A DNA stretch of 64,000 bases from Bifidobacterium ramosum (lineage in GTDB: Bacteria; Actinomycetota; Actinomycetes; Actinomycetales; Bifidobacteriaceae). How positions within the stretch are numbered: position 1 is the stretch's first letter; the number at the start of each line of letters is the position of its first letter. Shown here piece by piece: positions 1-8,526 of the stretch. The position numbers and the translations under genes are program-made. The notes under the pieces are model-generated. The model saw nothing but the letters and a program-made list of their open reading frames with translations. It was not told the DNA's origin and ran no database searches. The DNA lies in contig NZ_WBSM01000009.1 in NCBI RefSeq assembly GCF_009299505.1, forward strand, positions 1-64,000, written 5' to 3'.

Positions 1-108
1 ATCCCCCACCCCGCGCCCCGTCGCTCAGCGAGAAACGTAACGTGTCGCAGCCCTTCCAGCTGATAGGCTGAACACGGCAAAGGCCGGCCGCGCGAAAAGG
101 AGGAGACC

Positions 109-2229
109 GTGGCGGTATTTCAGCTCATCCTGTGCATCATCGCGGCGGTCGTACTGTCCTCGTTCATCAGCCGGTTCATCCCGAAGGTCTCGACCCCGCT
201 CGTGCAGATCGCGCTCGGCGCCATCGCCTCGCAGCTCCCGTTCTTCCCCGACGTCGGCCTCGACCCGGAACTGTTCATGGTCCTGTTCATCGCGCCGCTG
301 CTGTATCTCGAGGCGCACGAAATCGACAAATCGGAGCTGCTGAACACCATCAAACTGTCGTTGTCGCTCGCGATCGGACTGGCCATCGCCACGATGGTCG
401 CGGTCGGCTTCATCCTGCACGCGATCTGGCCGGCCGTGTCGCTCGCCGCGGCTCTGGCGCTCGGCGCGGCGCTCGGCCCGACCGACGCGGTGGCCGTGAG
501 TTCCCTCGGCAAGGAGGCGGCGCTCACCCGCCGTCAGATGGGCGTGCTCAAAGGCGAATCGCTGTTCAACGACGCGTCCGGCATCGTCGGCTTCCAGTTC
601 GCGATCGCCGCGGCGACCACCGGCCGATTCGAAGTCGGCGAGGCGGCCGGCGAATTCGTCATGTCGTTCATCGGCGGCGGACTGTTCGGCCTCGCGATCG
701 GCATGATCGCCAACTGGCTGTTCGAAACGATCCGTTCGCTCGGCTGGGAGACGACCACCACGCGCATCCTCATGGAGCTGTTCCTGCCGTTCCTGCTGTA
801 TCTGGCCGCCGAGGACGTGGCGCATGTGTCCGGCATCCTGTCGGTCGTCGCGTCCGCGTTGTTCATCCGTTTCGACCGCACCGGCGTCGGCCCGAACGTG
901 GCGCGTACGAACATCGTGTCGAACAGCGTGTGGGGCGTGCTGTCGTTCACGCTCAACGGCGCGGTGTTCATTCTGCTCGGCATGCTGCTGCCCGACGCGA
1001 TGGGCACGAGCTGGGACGATCCGGGCGTGAGCAATACGCTGCTGATCGGCGTGATCCTGCTCGTGTCGCTGGTCGTGATCGTGATGCGGTTCGTGTGGGT
1101 GAGCGCGATGCTGCGTGTGGCGCGCGACCAGACCACGCATCTGCGCCGCAAGATGACGCCGGAACGTCTGCGTTCGGCGGCGGTGATGACGTTCGGCGGC
1201 GCGAAGGGCACGATCACGCTGTCGCTGATGTTCACGATCCCGTATGCGTTGGCGGACGGCCACTGGTTCCCGATGCGTGACGAACTGATCTTCGTCGCAT
1301 CCGGCGTGATCATCGTGACGTTGCTGCTGGCGAACTTCCTGCTGCCGTTGCTTGCACCGAACCGGTCGAAGGACACGTCGTTGGAGATGACGGAGGTCAC
1401 GATCGAGGTGCTGCGTCGTACGGTCGAGGAGTTAACCGGTCGCGTGACGAACGAGAACCGTCGTGCGATCCTCATGGTGATCGACTCGTATACGAAACGC
1501 ATCACGCGACTCAAGCAACGCGTCGGCGAGCTCGATCCGCAGGGCTACGCGCAGTTGCAGATCGATGCGCTCGGCTGGGAGAAGGACTACGTCAAGCAGC
1601 GGCTGATCGATACGAAACAGGGCACGGCGACTGGCGTGACGACGTCCGCCGGCGACGCGACCGCCGGGGCGACGCGGTCCGCGCACGACCGCGACCTCGA
1701 GATCGAGGCGTGCGAACGACTGCTCGACCAGATCATGAATTCGCTGCGCCACATCGACACCGATCGCAACTCCGGACGCGCGATGTGGCAGATCAAGGGA
1801 CGGCTGCGCGCGCTGCAACGTCGTACGCTCACGCTGGTGCGGCGCACGTCAAGCCGCATCCGCCGCACCACGCCGCTGTTCAGTGACGACGAGATCTTCG
1901 CGCACACCCGTATGGTGCAGCTCGACGCGTTCGACCACGTGATCGACCGGCTGTACGAGGAGATGACGCGCGACCAGTACAACACCGAGCATTGTTCGGC
2001 GCTGCTGCTCGACTACCGTCGTGCGGAGTCGGCGTTGCGCGCGCGGCCGAACATGGGCGGCAGCGCGCAGGCGATCGCGATGGCGGAGGACGTGAAGCGC
2101 GAAAGCTACGGCATCGAGCTCGGCGTGATTCAGGACATGGTCGAGGCGGGCGACATCACGCGTGCGCAGGCGAAGGCGTTGCGCCGCAATGTGTACGTCA
2201 TGAGCGTCGACGCCGACTCGAGCATCTGA
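109..2229 (+). CDS. Na+/H+ antiporter, CPA1 (NhaP-like) family
   Basis: Predicted inner-membrane cation/proton antiporter of 706 residues. The first ~415 residues are a run of hydrophobic helices carrying the CPA1 signatures GPTDAVAVSS (around residue 123) and ESLFNDASG (around 150), which contains the Asn-Asp pair used for ion binding in this family. The last ~290 residues are a charged, Arg-rich, probably helical cytoplasmic tail, long for the family and likely regulatory. Translation starts at GTG, chosen because AAGGAGGAG lies just upstream and no better start exists. It stands alone and faces the hydrolase gene convergently. Which cation is moved (Na+, K+) cannot be read from the sequence. 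Confidence 0.88.
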   Translation: MAVFQLILCIIAAVVLSSFISRFIPKVSTPLVQIALGAIASQLPFFPDVGLDPELFMVLFIAPLLYLEAHEIDKSELLNTIKLSLSLAIGLAIATMVAVGFILHAIWPAVSLAAALALGAALGPTDAVAVSSLGKEAALTRRQMGVLKGESLFNDASGIVGFQFAIAAATTGRFEVGEAAGEFVMSFIGGGLFGLAIGMIANWLFETIRSLGWETTTTRILMELFLPFLLYLAAEDVAHVSGILSVVASALFIRFDRTGVGPNVARTNIVSNSVWGVLSFTLNGAVFILLGMLLPDAMGTSWDDPGVSNTLLIGVILLVSLVVIVMRFVWVSAMLRVARDQTTHLRRKMTPERLRSAAVMTFGGAKGTITLSLMFTIPYALADGHWFPMRDELIFVASGVIIVTLLLANFLLPLLAPNRSKDTSLEMTEVTIEVLRRTVEELTGRVTNENRRAILMVIDSYTKRITRLKQRVGELDPQGYAQLQIDALGWEKDYVKQRLIDTKQGTATGVTTSAGDATAGATRSAHDRDLEIEACERLLDQIMNSLRHIDTDRNSGRAMWQIKGRLRALQRRTLTLVRRTSSRIRRTTPLFSDDEIFAHTRMVQLDAFDHVIDRLYEEMTRDQYNTEHCSALLLDYRRAESALRARPNMGGSAQAIAMAEDVKRESYGIELGVIQDMVEAGDITRAQAKALRRNVYVMSVDADSSI

Positions 2230-2250
2230 CGCGGTTTCCCTCGCTCTTCA

Positions 2251-2294
2251 GGGGCATGCCCGTTCGGGGCCGCGTCCTCGGCTGGGGCATGCCC
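2251..2294 (+). terminator. possible terminator hairpin after the antiporter
   Basis: Two copies of GGGGCATGCCC, each itself palindromic, sit 22 nt apart just after the antiporter stop and can pair with each other. No T-run follows, so a role as terminator is only inferred from position. Confidence 0.35.
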
Positions 2295-2313
2295 TCCGGC
2301 TGAGCACACCCCT

Positions 2314-2361
2314 AACGGACATACAGCCGATTCGGGCCATGTAATCGGCTGTATGTCCGTT
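2314..2361. repeat. 48-bp palindromic intergenic element, copy 1
   Basis: Perfect consensus arms AACGGACATACAGCCGATT and its reverse complement around the loop CGGGCCATGT. It lies between two convergent genes, the antiporter and the hydrolase, 17 nt from the hydrolase stop codon. Confidence 0.95.
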
Positions 2362-2377
2362 CGTGATCAGGAATTCG

Positions 2378-3211
2378 TCACAGCACGCCCGACGTGATGT
2401 CGTGCAGCATCAGCCACTGCCGCAGGTCGGCGAACTCCTCAAGACTCGCCTCATGCCCCAACGCGCGGTAGCTCTTCGTCGTCAGCCATGTATGCTCCTC
2501 GAGCCACGCCGCCGCCGCGAACAGCTCGTACTTGGGAATCACCGCATCGTTCTTGCCGTACGTATAGAACACGGGCGTATCGAAGTCGGCGAGCCGATCG
2601 TCGGCCGGCGCGGTGCCGGGCACGTTGCCGGGCGCGAGATACCCGGACAGGTTGATCGCGGCGCGGTATCGTTCGGGATGTATGCGCAGCAGATGCGTGG
2701 CGAGCAGACCGCCCTGCGAGAAGCCGAACGGCACGATGTCACGGTCGAACGGCACATTGTCGGCGACCCACCGGTCGATCGCGGTCGCCGCCGCGAACGC
2801 CGCACGGTCAAGATCGTCGCCGGACGGCACCGTCTCACGGAACCACGCGTATACGCCCGGTTCGGCGTACGCGGGATGACTGCGGTACGGCGAATCGTCA
2901 ATGGTGTCGGATGCGTCGGGATCGGCGCGATTCGTCTGGTCAGACGAGTCGGTTTGGTCATCTCGCTCGTCTTGATCGTCGGGCCCCGGTTCCAGTACGA
3001 TCGGCGCACGCAACGATACGTAGTCATTGTACGGCGCGATGTACCGCATGATGTCGGCGATGTCCCGTTCGTTCGATCCCCATCCGTGCAGGCACAGGAA
3101 GATCGGATGCGTGGGCGCGGCATTGCCGCCGCCGCGCGAGTACAGCGCGTGCCTGATCGTCATCGACTGTCCGCCATCGCCGTGCACATCAACCGTTGCG
3201 TCTTCGCTCAT
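2378..3211 (-). CDS. alpha/beta-hydrolase, phospholipase/carboxylesterase family
   Basis: Cytoplasmic serine esterase of 277 residues with no signal peptide. The family pattern is clear: an early HGWGSNERD oxyanion-hole region, nucleophile Ser in GFSQGG (near residue 160), Asp in KNDAVIP (near 221) and His in GHEAS (near 252). An acidic stretch of about 30 residues rich in Asp, Gln and Thr (around residues 75-105) is inserted before the catalytic core and looks like a surface loop. The start at 3211 (MSEDATVD) was preferred over long upstream extensions because those run through the palindromic repeat and a terminator. Substrate is unknown; small acyl esters or lysophospholipids are typical of the family. 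Confidence 0.8.
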   Translation of the reverse strand: MSEDATVDVHGDGGQSMTIRHALYSRGGGNAAPTHPIFLCLHGWGSNERDIADIMRYIAPYNDYVSLRAPIVLEPGPDDQDERDDQTDSSDQTNRADPDASDTIDDSPYRSHPAYAEPGVYAWFRETVPSGDDLDRAAFAAATAIDRWVADNVPFDRDIVPFGFSQGGLLATHLLRIHPERYRAAINLSGYLAPGNVPGTAPADDRLADFDTPVFYTYGKNDAVIPKYELFAAAAWLEEHTWLTTKSYRALGHEASLEEFADLRQWLMLHDITSGVL

Positions 3212-3307
3212 ATCGCCCAATATACCGTTTTCGCCCGCATCGCCGCACGGCCAGCCCCTTTCCCGGACATGTCGGACATGTCGCCCGCCCCCTCTCCGCT
3301 TCCTCTT

Positions 3308-3354
3308 AACGGACATCCAGCCGATTGCGCCGCGGAATCGGCTGGATGTCCGTT
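3308..3354. repeat. palindromic intergenic element, copy 2 (ATCC subtype)
   Basis: The left arm reads AACGGACATCCAGCCGATT instead of ATACAG, and the right arm carries the matching change (GCTGGATGTCCGTT), so the stem stays paired. The loop is GCGCCGCGG. The upstream flank is pyrimidine-rich and the downstream flank purine-rich. Confidence 0.93.
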
Positions 3355-3395
3355 GGAAGAAGGGGAGAAGAGAGCAAAAACAACGAGAAAAAGAA

Positions 3396-3418
3396 CCCCG
3401 GCGGGGGTGCCGCCGGGG
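3396..3418 (-). terminator. intrinsic terminator, minus strand
   Basis: Nine-bp stem CCCCGGCGG / CCGCCGGGG with loop GGGTG. On the minus strand it is followed by a T-rich tract (TTCTTTTTCTC). No protein gene precedes it on that strand. Confidence 0.7.
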
Positions 3419-3535
3419 AGAGAAAGGAGAGAGAAGAAGAAAGGGGTTCAATTGTCGGGAACTGCTGCTGTTCCTGTTCAGCTCTTGCTGACAGTTATTA
3501 TGAAACCACCGGTTCCTTGACGCAATAATGTGTTT
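3396..3535 (-). ncRNA. candidate small structured RNA with intrinsic terminator
   Basis: Read on the minus strand there are three hairpins in succession with no gene attached. The first is CTGT-CAGC / GCTG-ACAG around a 4-nt loop (3474-3494), with one bulge. The second is GGAAC / GTTCC around a 7-nt loop (3458-3474); it shares base 3474 with the first. The third is a 9-bp G+C stem, CCCCGGCGG / CCGCCGGGG (3396-3418), followed on the minus strand by TTCTTTTTCTC. The last is a convincing terminator, so something is transcribed leftward into it. A weak -10 (CATTAT) lies near 3530. No Rfam family is recognised. Confidence 0.35.
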
Positions 3536-3670
3536 GTCTGAGAACTTCCTGAAAATCATCGTCGCCGCCGACGATGAACGCGCCCGCCGAGTACAGACAA
3601 GTACATAGCCGACTGACGCTACACTGGTGAGAGATACCCGAATCAACACCAGTCAACATAAGGAGCGACC

Positions 3671-4252
3671 ATGCTGCTGTCCGATCGCGATATTCTTGCC
3701 GCCAAGGCCGACGGCCATATTTCGCTCGATCCATGGACTCCCGAGATGGTGCAGCCCGCGTCGATCGACGTGCGGCTCGACCGATTCTTCCGCCTGTTCA
3801 ACAACCACGCGTACACGTACGTCGATCCGGCCGAAAACCAAGGCGCGCTCACGGAACAGTTCGAAGTGCGTTCCGACGAGCCGTGGATCCTGCACCCGGG
3901 CGAGTTCGCGCTTGGTTCGACGTGGGAGTATGTGAAACTCGACGCGACGATCGCGGCGCGTCTGGAAGGCAAGAGCTCGCTCGGTCGCCTCGGCATCCTC
4001 ACGCATTCGACCGCGGGTTTCATCGACCCAGGCTTCGAGGGCCATATCACGCTGGAGCTGAGCAACGTGTCGACGCTGCCGGTCAAGCTGTGGCCGGGCA
4101 TGAAGATCGGTCAGATGTGCTTCTTCCAGCTAAGCTCGCCGGCCGAGCATCCGTACGGTTCCAAGGAGACCGGCTCGCACTATCAGGGCCAGCGCGGGCC
4201 GACCCCGAGCCGTTCCTACATCAACTTCTATAAGGCCGACGTCGACGACTGA
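3671..4252 (+). CDS. dcd: dCTP deaminase (probably bifunctional deaminase/dUTPase)
   Basis: 193-residue soluble trimeric-type enzyme that converts dCTP to dUTP (or directly to dUMP in bifunctional actinobacterial forms), feeding thymidylate synthesis. Diagnostic blocks are QPASIDVRL near the N-terminus, [11 protein letters not shown] (near residue 99, containing the Ser-Arg nucleotide-binding pair) and [17 protein letters not shown], in which the catalytic Glu resides. Length matches the family. AAGGAG sits 5 nt before ATG. The gene is monocistronic and ends in a strong bidirectional terminator. Whether it is mono- or bifunctional cannot be settled without comparison; bifunctionality is inferred from the actinobacterial context. 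Confidence 0.93.
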   Translation: MLLSDRDILAAKADGHISLDPWTPEMVQPASIDVRLDRFFRLFNNHAYTYVDPAENQGALTEQFEVRSDEPWILHPGEFALGSTWEYVKLDATIAARLEGKSSLGRLGILTHSTAGFIDPGFEGHITLELSNVSTLPVKLWPGMKIGQMCFFQLSSPAEHPYGSKETGSHYQGQRGPTPSRSYINFYKADVDD

Positions 4253-4274
4253 CGTCCCTAATATAAATCCCTAT

Positions 4275-4313
4275 ACTGAAGTGGCTCCCCTCACTGAGGG
4301 GAGCCACTTCAGT
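4275..4313. terminator. bidirectional terminator between dcd and the P-type ATPase gene
   Basis: Perfect 18-bp stem (arm ACTGAAGTGGCTCCCCTC) closed by a 3-nt loop, placed between two convergent stop codons. This is the strongest simple hairpin in the left part of the window. Confidence 0.88.
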
Positions 4314-4322
4314 CACATGCAC

Positions 4323-7319
4323 TTATGCGGTCACGCCGCGACGCTTGTCAACGGCGCGCATGATGGCCTTGTAGATCTCGGAAGCCACCAGCACGATCGC
4401 CGCCAGGCCGATGCATTCGAACCACGCGACGAAGTCGAGCGGCGTGGTGCCGAACGCGTCGTTGAGGAACGGCACGTAGATCACCACGACCTGCAGCAGG
4501 ATCGAGATGCCGATCGCGCCCCACAGCCACTTGTTGCTGAACAGGCCCACGAACGCGGACTGGCGCGCCGAACGTGAGGCGATCGCGTTGAACAGCTGCG
4601 CGAACACGAGGATCGTGAAGCCCATCGTGCGGGCCTCGGTCATCTGCGCATCGTGGCCGAGCGCGTCCACGGAACGGTCGGTGAACAGACCGCCCGCGAG
4701 GTGCATGTCCATGCCGATCAGCGTCACGGCGGCCATGATGATGCCGATGAACGCGATGTCGATCCACATGTCCTTGTCGATCACGCGATCGGTGAGCTTG
4801 CGCGGCTTGCGGGCCATCACGTCGTCGGTCTGCGGATCGACGCCCATCGCGAGCGCCGGCGCGGCGTCGGTGAGCAGGTTGATCCACAGCAGCTGCGTGG
4901 CGAGCAGCGGCACGGTCACGCCCTGCGAACCGGGCTGGGTGATGCCGAGCACGCCGGCGAGCATGACGCCGCCGAACACGGTGAACACCTCGCCCACGTT
5001 GGAGCTGAGCAGGTAGCGCAGGAACTTGCGGATGTTGTCGAAGATCACGCGGCCTTCGCGCACGGCGGCGACGATGGTGGAGAAGTTGTCGTCCGCGAGG
5101 ATCATCTTCGCGGATTCCTTGGTGACTTCGGTGCCGGTGATGCCCATGGCCACGCCGATGTCGGCGGACTTGACGGCCGGCGCGTCGTTCACGCCGTCGC
5201 CGGTCATGGCGGCGATGTTGCCCTGGCGCTGCAGCGATTCGACGATCTTGAGCTTGTGCTCCGGCGCGACGCGCGCGTACACGGACACTTCGGAGGTCGC
5301 CTTGTCGAGACCGGCCTCGTCGAGCGCGTCGAGCTGGTCGCCGGTGAGCGCCTTGCCGCCCTTCTCGATGATGCCGAGGTCGGAGGCGATGCGCGCCGCG
5401 GTCAGCGGGTGGTCGCCGGTGATCATGACGGTGCGGATGCCGGCGCGATGCGCTTCGGCCACGGAGTCGCGGACCTCGGTGCGCGGCGGGTCGATGATGC
5501 CGACCATGCCGGCCCAGATGAGATCGGATTCGATCACATCGGACTGCTCGGAGATATCGGTGATCTGACCGGCCGAGTTCGTCACGATGCCCGGAACCTC
5601 GGCCAGCGAGGAGACGCCGAGCGGACGATACGCCTCGCCCAGCGTACGGTACGCCTCACCGGACAGCTTCTCGACGGTCGCGAGGATCGTCTGACGGTCG
5701 CCTTCGGTGAGCGGACGGACCGCGCCGCCCACGGCGATGCGCGTGCAGTACGCAAGCAGCACGTCCGGCGCGCCCTTCGCGAAGACGGTCAGGTTGCCGG
5801 CGTCGGCGTTGTCCTTGGCGACGATCGCCATGCGCTTGCGTTCGGACGTGAACGGCACCTCGGCCACACGCTCGAAGTTCGCGTACTTCTTGTCGGCGTG
5901 CACCTTGCGGGCGGCGACGATCAACGACACCTCGGTCGGATCACCGATCGCCTCCCACGTACCGGCCTTGGATTCGCTTTCGCGCAGGTCGCCGTCGTTC
6001 GCGAGCGTACCGGCGCCCAGCGTCGCCATCACTTCGGCCTCGACGCCGGCGGGCACGGCCAGGTCGCCGTCCGCGGCGTCGACCATCACCATGCGGCCTT
6101 CCGGCGCGTAGCCGGTGCCGGTGATCTGCACTTCGCCGGACGGCGTCACCACGCGCTCGACGGTCATTTCGTTGCGGGTCAGCGTACCGGTCTTGTCGGA
6201 GCAGATCACGGACGCGGAACCAAGAGTCTCCACGGAGGACAGCTTCTTGACGATCGCGTTGTGCTTGGCCATACGCTGCACGCCGAGCGCGAGCACGACG
6301 GTCAGGATCGCGGCGAGGCCTTCCGGCACGGCGGCGACGGCCAGCGAGACGGCCAGCAGCAGCGAGTCGATGATGTCATGCACCGAGTGGAAGCCCTGCG
6401 TGAGCGCGAGCGCGGCGAGCACGACCACCGCGATGATGCACACCGCGAGACCGAGGATCTTGGAGACGTGCGCCATCTCCTTCTGCAGCGGGGTGGCTTC
6501 GTCGTCGGTGGCGGCGAGCATGTCGGCGATCTTGCCGACCTGTGTGTTCATGCCGGTGCCGGTGACGATGGCACGGCCGGTGCCCTGCGTGACGGACGTG
6601 CCGTTGAAGATCATGTTCGCGCGGTCACCGAGCGCCTTGGCTGCGGCGAGCGTTTCCGGCTTCTTGCCTACCGGAACGGATTCGCCGGTCAGCGACGCCT
6701 CCGCGATGCGCAGGGACGCGGCGGCGAACAGGCGGCCGTCGGCGGAGACGGTGTCGCCTTCGCCGAGCACGACGATGTCGCCGGGGACGACGTCGGTGGT
6801 GTTGATGTGCACGACCTTGCCGTCGCGCAGGACGGCGGTCTGCGGCGCGGTCATCTGCGCGAGCGCGGCGACGGCCTGTTCGGCGCGGGCTTCCTGAATG
6901 TAGCCGAGTACGGCGTTCACGATCAGGATGAGCACGATGACGAGCGCGTCGAACGGCACCGGTTCGCCGGCACCCGGCGTGTTGGCGCGTTCGATGAACC
7001 ATGCGACCACCGAGATCGCGGTGGCGACGAGCAGCAGATACACCAGCGGATCCTCGAACTGGGCGAGGAACTTCTTCCACTTCGGCACCGGCGGCGCGCT
7101 GGCCAGCTGGTTCGGGCCGAACTTCTCGAGGCGACGCTTGGCCTCGTCGGAGCTCAGACCGGTGGCCGTGTCGACGTTCAACGCCTTGGCTACGGCATCC
7201 GCGTCGGTCAGGCTCGGATCGGTATCGTTCAACAGCGCCTGCTGGGCGCGCACTTCCTCTGAAATCGCGTCCTCGTTCGCTGCGGACGCTGTGGATTGAT
7301 CCTTCGTACGATCAACCAT
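4323..7319 (-). CDS. P-type ATPase, Ca2+-transporting (P2/SERCA-like)
   Basis: 998-residue membrane pump exporting a divalent cation, most likely Ca2+. Domains in order: cation-ATPase N-terminal domain (about 30-100), actuator domain with LTGES near 213, phosphorylation motif DKTGTLT near 373, nucleotide-binding domain, hinge MTGDGVNDAPA near 708, and C-terminal transmembrane bundle. Ca2+-site signatures resemble SERCA: VPEGL in M4, NVGEVF in M5 and NLLTDAAPALAMG in M6. AAGGAGA precedes the ATG at 7319. It is monocistronic, with a structured 500-bp upstream region. Na+/K+-type specificity is unlikely, but Mn2+ transport is possible. Confidence 0.93.
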   Translation of the reverse strand: MVDRTKDQSTASAANEDAISEEVRAQQALLNDTDPSLTDADAVAKALNVDTATGLSSDEAKRRLEKFGPNQLASAPPVPKWKKFLAQFEDPLVYLLLVATAISVVAWFIERANTPGAGEPVPFDALVIVLILIVNAVLGYIQEARAEQAVAALAQMTAPQTAVLRDGKVVHINTTDVVPGDIVVLGEGDTVSADGRLFAAASLRIAEASLTGESVPVGKKPETLAAAKALGDRANMIFNGTSVTQGTGRAIVTGTGMNTQVGKIADMLAATDDEATPLQKEMAHVSKILGLAVCIIAVVVLAALALTQGFHSVHDIIDSLLLAVSLAVAAVPEGLAAILTVVLALGVQRMAKHNAIVKKLSSVETLGSASVICSDKTGTLTRNEMTVERVVTPSGEVQITGTGYAPEGRMVMVDAADGDLAVPAGVEAEVMATLGAGTLANDGDLRESESKAGTWEAIGDPTEVSLIVAARKVHADKKYANFERVAEVPFTSERKRMAIVAKDNADAGNLTVFAKGAPDVLLAYCTRIAVGGAVRPLTEGDRQTILATVEKLSGEAYRTLGEAYRPLGVSSLAEVPGIVTNSAGQITDISEQSDVIESDLIWAGMVGIIDPPRTEVRDSVAEAHRAGIRTVMITGDHPLTAARIASDLGIIEKGGKALTGDQLDALDEAGLDKATSEVSVYARVAPEHKLKIVESLQRQGNIAAMTGDGVNDAPAVKSADIGVAMGITGTEVTKESAKMILADDNFSTIVAAVREGRVIFDNIRKFLRYLLSSNVGEVFTVFGGVMLAGVLGITQPGSQGVTVPLLATQLLWINLLTDAAPALAMGVDPQTDDVMARKPRKLTDRVIDKDMWIDIAFIGIIMAAVTLIGMDMHLAGGLFTDRSVDALGHDAQMTEARTMGFTILVFAQLFNAIASRSARQSAFVGLFSNKWLWGAIGISILLQVVVIYVPFLNDAFGTTPLDFVAWFECIGLAAIVLVASEIYKAIMRAVDKRRGVTA

Positions 7320-7581
7320 GGTGTTCTCCTTGGTATAGCCGCGGAGTAGTCAGCCCTCACGAACCCGACGGGTTTGTCCCCTCCCCCGGCCGGCCGCGAT
7401 AAAGCTGCGCGGTTATGGGCACCGGCGCAACTGCTGCCGATGCGTACGGTTGTCATTATTCCATAACCCGATAACCGCAGAGCGAAACACCGCCGGGCGA
7501 GTCGCCCAGTTATCGGTCACGACCTGCAAAAAGCCGCTGTATGTCGCGCCGGCGACGCCGACGACACACCATCCATCCGAC

Positions 7582-7623
7582 TTATCCACAAAAAATGTGG
7601 ACAGACACGCCGAGTGTGGACAA
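7582..7623. promoter_or_regulatory. group of DnaA-box-like sites
   Basis: TTATCCACA (7582-7590) matches the DnaA consensus exactly. TGTGGACAG (7596-7604) and TGTGGACAA (7615-7623) are opposite-strand matches with two and one differences. The gap before the P-ATPase gene is also A+T-richer here. Confidence 0.4.
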
Positions 7624-7804
7624 CCCCACCCTTTCGACCACATACCCCGTTTCGGCTTGCACAATTCCCCCGGCGCCGCACATGCTTGAACAAATGACTG
7701 GTCACGGCGAACGTTCCGACCACAGCCGCTACCGTCGTCGACAATCCAACAGAAAGGCACCGAACATGAACAACATCACAACCGCCCTTCCACCGCCAAC
7801 TCGG

Positions 7805-7821
7805 GATATACTTTGTATATC
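7805..7821. promoter_or_regulatory. candidate autoregulatory operator of the toxin-antitoxin operon
   Basis: Perfect inverted repeat GATATAC-TTT-GTATATC, ending 6 nt before the AAGGAGGGG ribosome site of the antitoxin gene. Antitoxins of this fold commonly bind such palindromes in their own promoter; binding here is inferred. Confidence 0.55.
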
Positions 7822-7837
7822 TAACCAAGGAGGGGTG

Positions 7838-8107
7838 ATGGCAGACGGCATCGTGAACAAATGGGGCAACAGCGAGGGCATCCGCATCCCCAAAGACATA
7901 CGAGAACGGACTGGACTCCACGAAGGCAGCCGCGTCTCCATCGAAGTCGAAGGCGAGCGCATCATCATCACCCCGATCCGACCGCGAACGACACACGTCG
8001 GCCGATACATCGTCCCCGATATCCGTACGCTGTTCGCCGACTATCACGGCGATTACGCACCACACGAAGACGGATTCACAGCAGCGGTCGGACGGGAGGA
8101 ACTGTGA
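7838..8107 (+). CDS. AbrB/MazE-type antitoxin
   Basis: 89-residue protein whose first ~45 residues form a SpoVT/AbrB swapped-hairpin DNA-binding domain (NKWGNSEGIRIPKDIRE, then a GSRVSIEVEGERIIITP strand pair). The acidic C-terminal part probably wraps and inhibits the toxin. ATG at 7838 was chosen for the AAGGAGGGGTG ribosome site. The stop overlaps the toxin's GTG start by 4 bp (GTGA), so the two are translationally coupled. Autorepression through the palindrome just upstream is likely, as in other mazE-type loci. Confidence 0.85.
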   Translation: MADGIVNKWGNSEGIRIPKDIRERTGLHEGSRVSIEVEGERIIITPIRPRTTHVGRYIVPDIRTLFADYHGDYAPHEDGFTAAVGREEL

Positions 8108-8439
8108 ACGGATACCGACGAGGCGATGTCGTCGCCGCGGATCTGGACCCCACGCTCGGCCACGAACAGCGTAAACGACGCTATCTGCTGGTCGTCGGCA
8201 ACGAACACTTCAATCGCCTCTGCAACCTGACCTGGGTATGCCCCATCACGTCGACGGACAACGGATATCCTCTGCATCTGCCGGTCCATCCGATATCAAC
8301 GTACGACATCGAAGGATTCGTAGAGATCGAACAGATGAAATCACTCGATCTCGTCGCCCGGAACGCCGACATCGTCGGCTATCTGCCACAAGAGGAGACC
8401 GATACGGTCGTCGAGACGATCATGGCATGCCTGATCTGA
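8104..8439 (+). CDS. MazF/PemK-type mRNA interferase toxin
   Basis: 111-residue PemK/MazF-fold endoribonuclease, expected to cleave mRNA at short sequence motifs when the antitoxin is degraded. The N-terminal YRRGDVVAADLDPTLGHEQ matches the conserved start of the family (G-D-hydrophobic-P-G-E/H-Q). The Thr/Ser-containing segment WVCPITSTDNGYP and the C-terminal EQMKSLDLVARN match the conserved strands. Translation begins at GTG overlapping the antitoxin stop. The pair stands alone with no phage or plasmid genes beside it, as for chromosomal maintenance modules. Confidence 0.87.
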   Translation: MNGYRRGDVVAADLDPTLGHEQRKRRYLLVVGNEHFNRLCNLTWVCPITSTDNGYPLHLPVHPISTYDIEGFVEIEQMKSLDLVARNADIVGYLPQEETDTVVETIMACLI

Positions 8440-8526
8440 ACGGAACCAATCCGAGCGGAACCGACGGCGGCGGGAGGCTCGCCGATCACCGGCGCCCGAT
8501 CATCCGCCCGCTATCTACCTGCCCGC

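Larger units (their letters stand above)
3212..3670. other. intergenic region with repeat, hairpins and dcd promoter
   Basis: This 459-bp gap holds palindrome copy 2, a minus-strand hairpin cluster ending in an intrinsic terminator (see the ncRNA entry), and the presumed dcd promoter. A TACACT hexamer near 3624 is a plausible -10 box for dcd. No protein-coding gene is supported here. Confidence 0.6.
7320..7837. other. intergenic region with DnaA-like boxes and inverted repeats
   Basis: This 518-bp gap separates the divergent P-ATPase and mazEF genes. It holds an 8-bp inverted repeat CCGATAAC (7468-7475) / GTTATCGG (7509-7516) enclosing a GGGCGA-G-TCGCCC hairpin (7495-7507), and a group of DnaA-like boxes at 7582-7623. 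No gene is supported. An in-frame ATG at 7766 could extend the antitoxin by 24 residues but lacks the strong ribosome site found at 7838. Confidence 0.5.

Noticed and set aside
4653..7262. Long plus-strand open frame opposite the P-ATPase
   Set aside because: Composition is His/Arg/Gly-rich nonsense, and the minus strand carries all P-ATPase motifs.
7766..7837. Longer antitoxin starting at ATG 7766
   Set aside because: The extension would cross the palindromic operator and the perfect ribosome site at 7827-7834.
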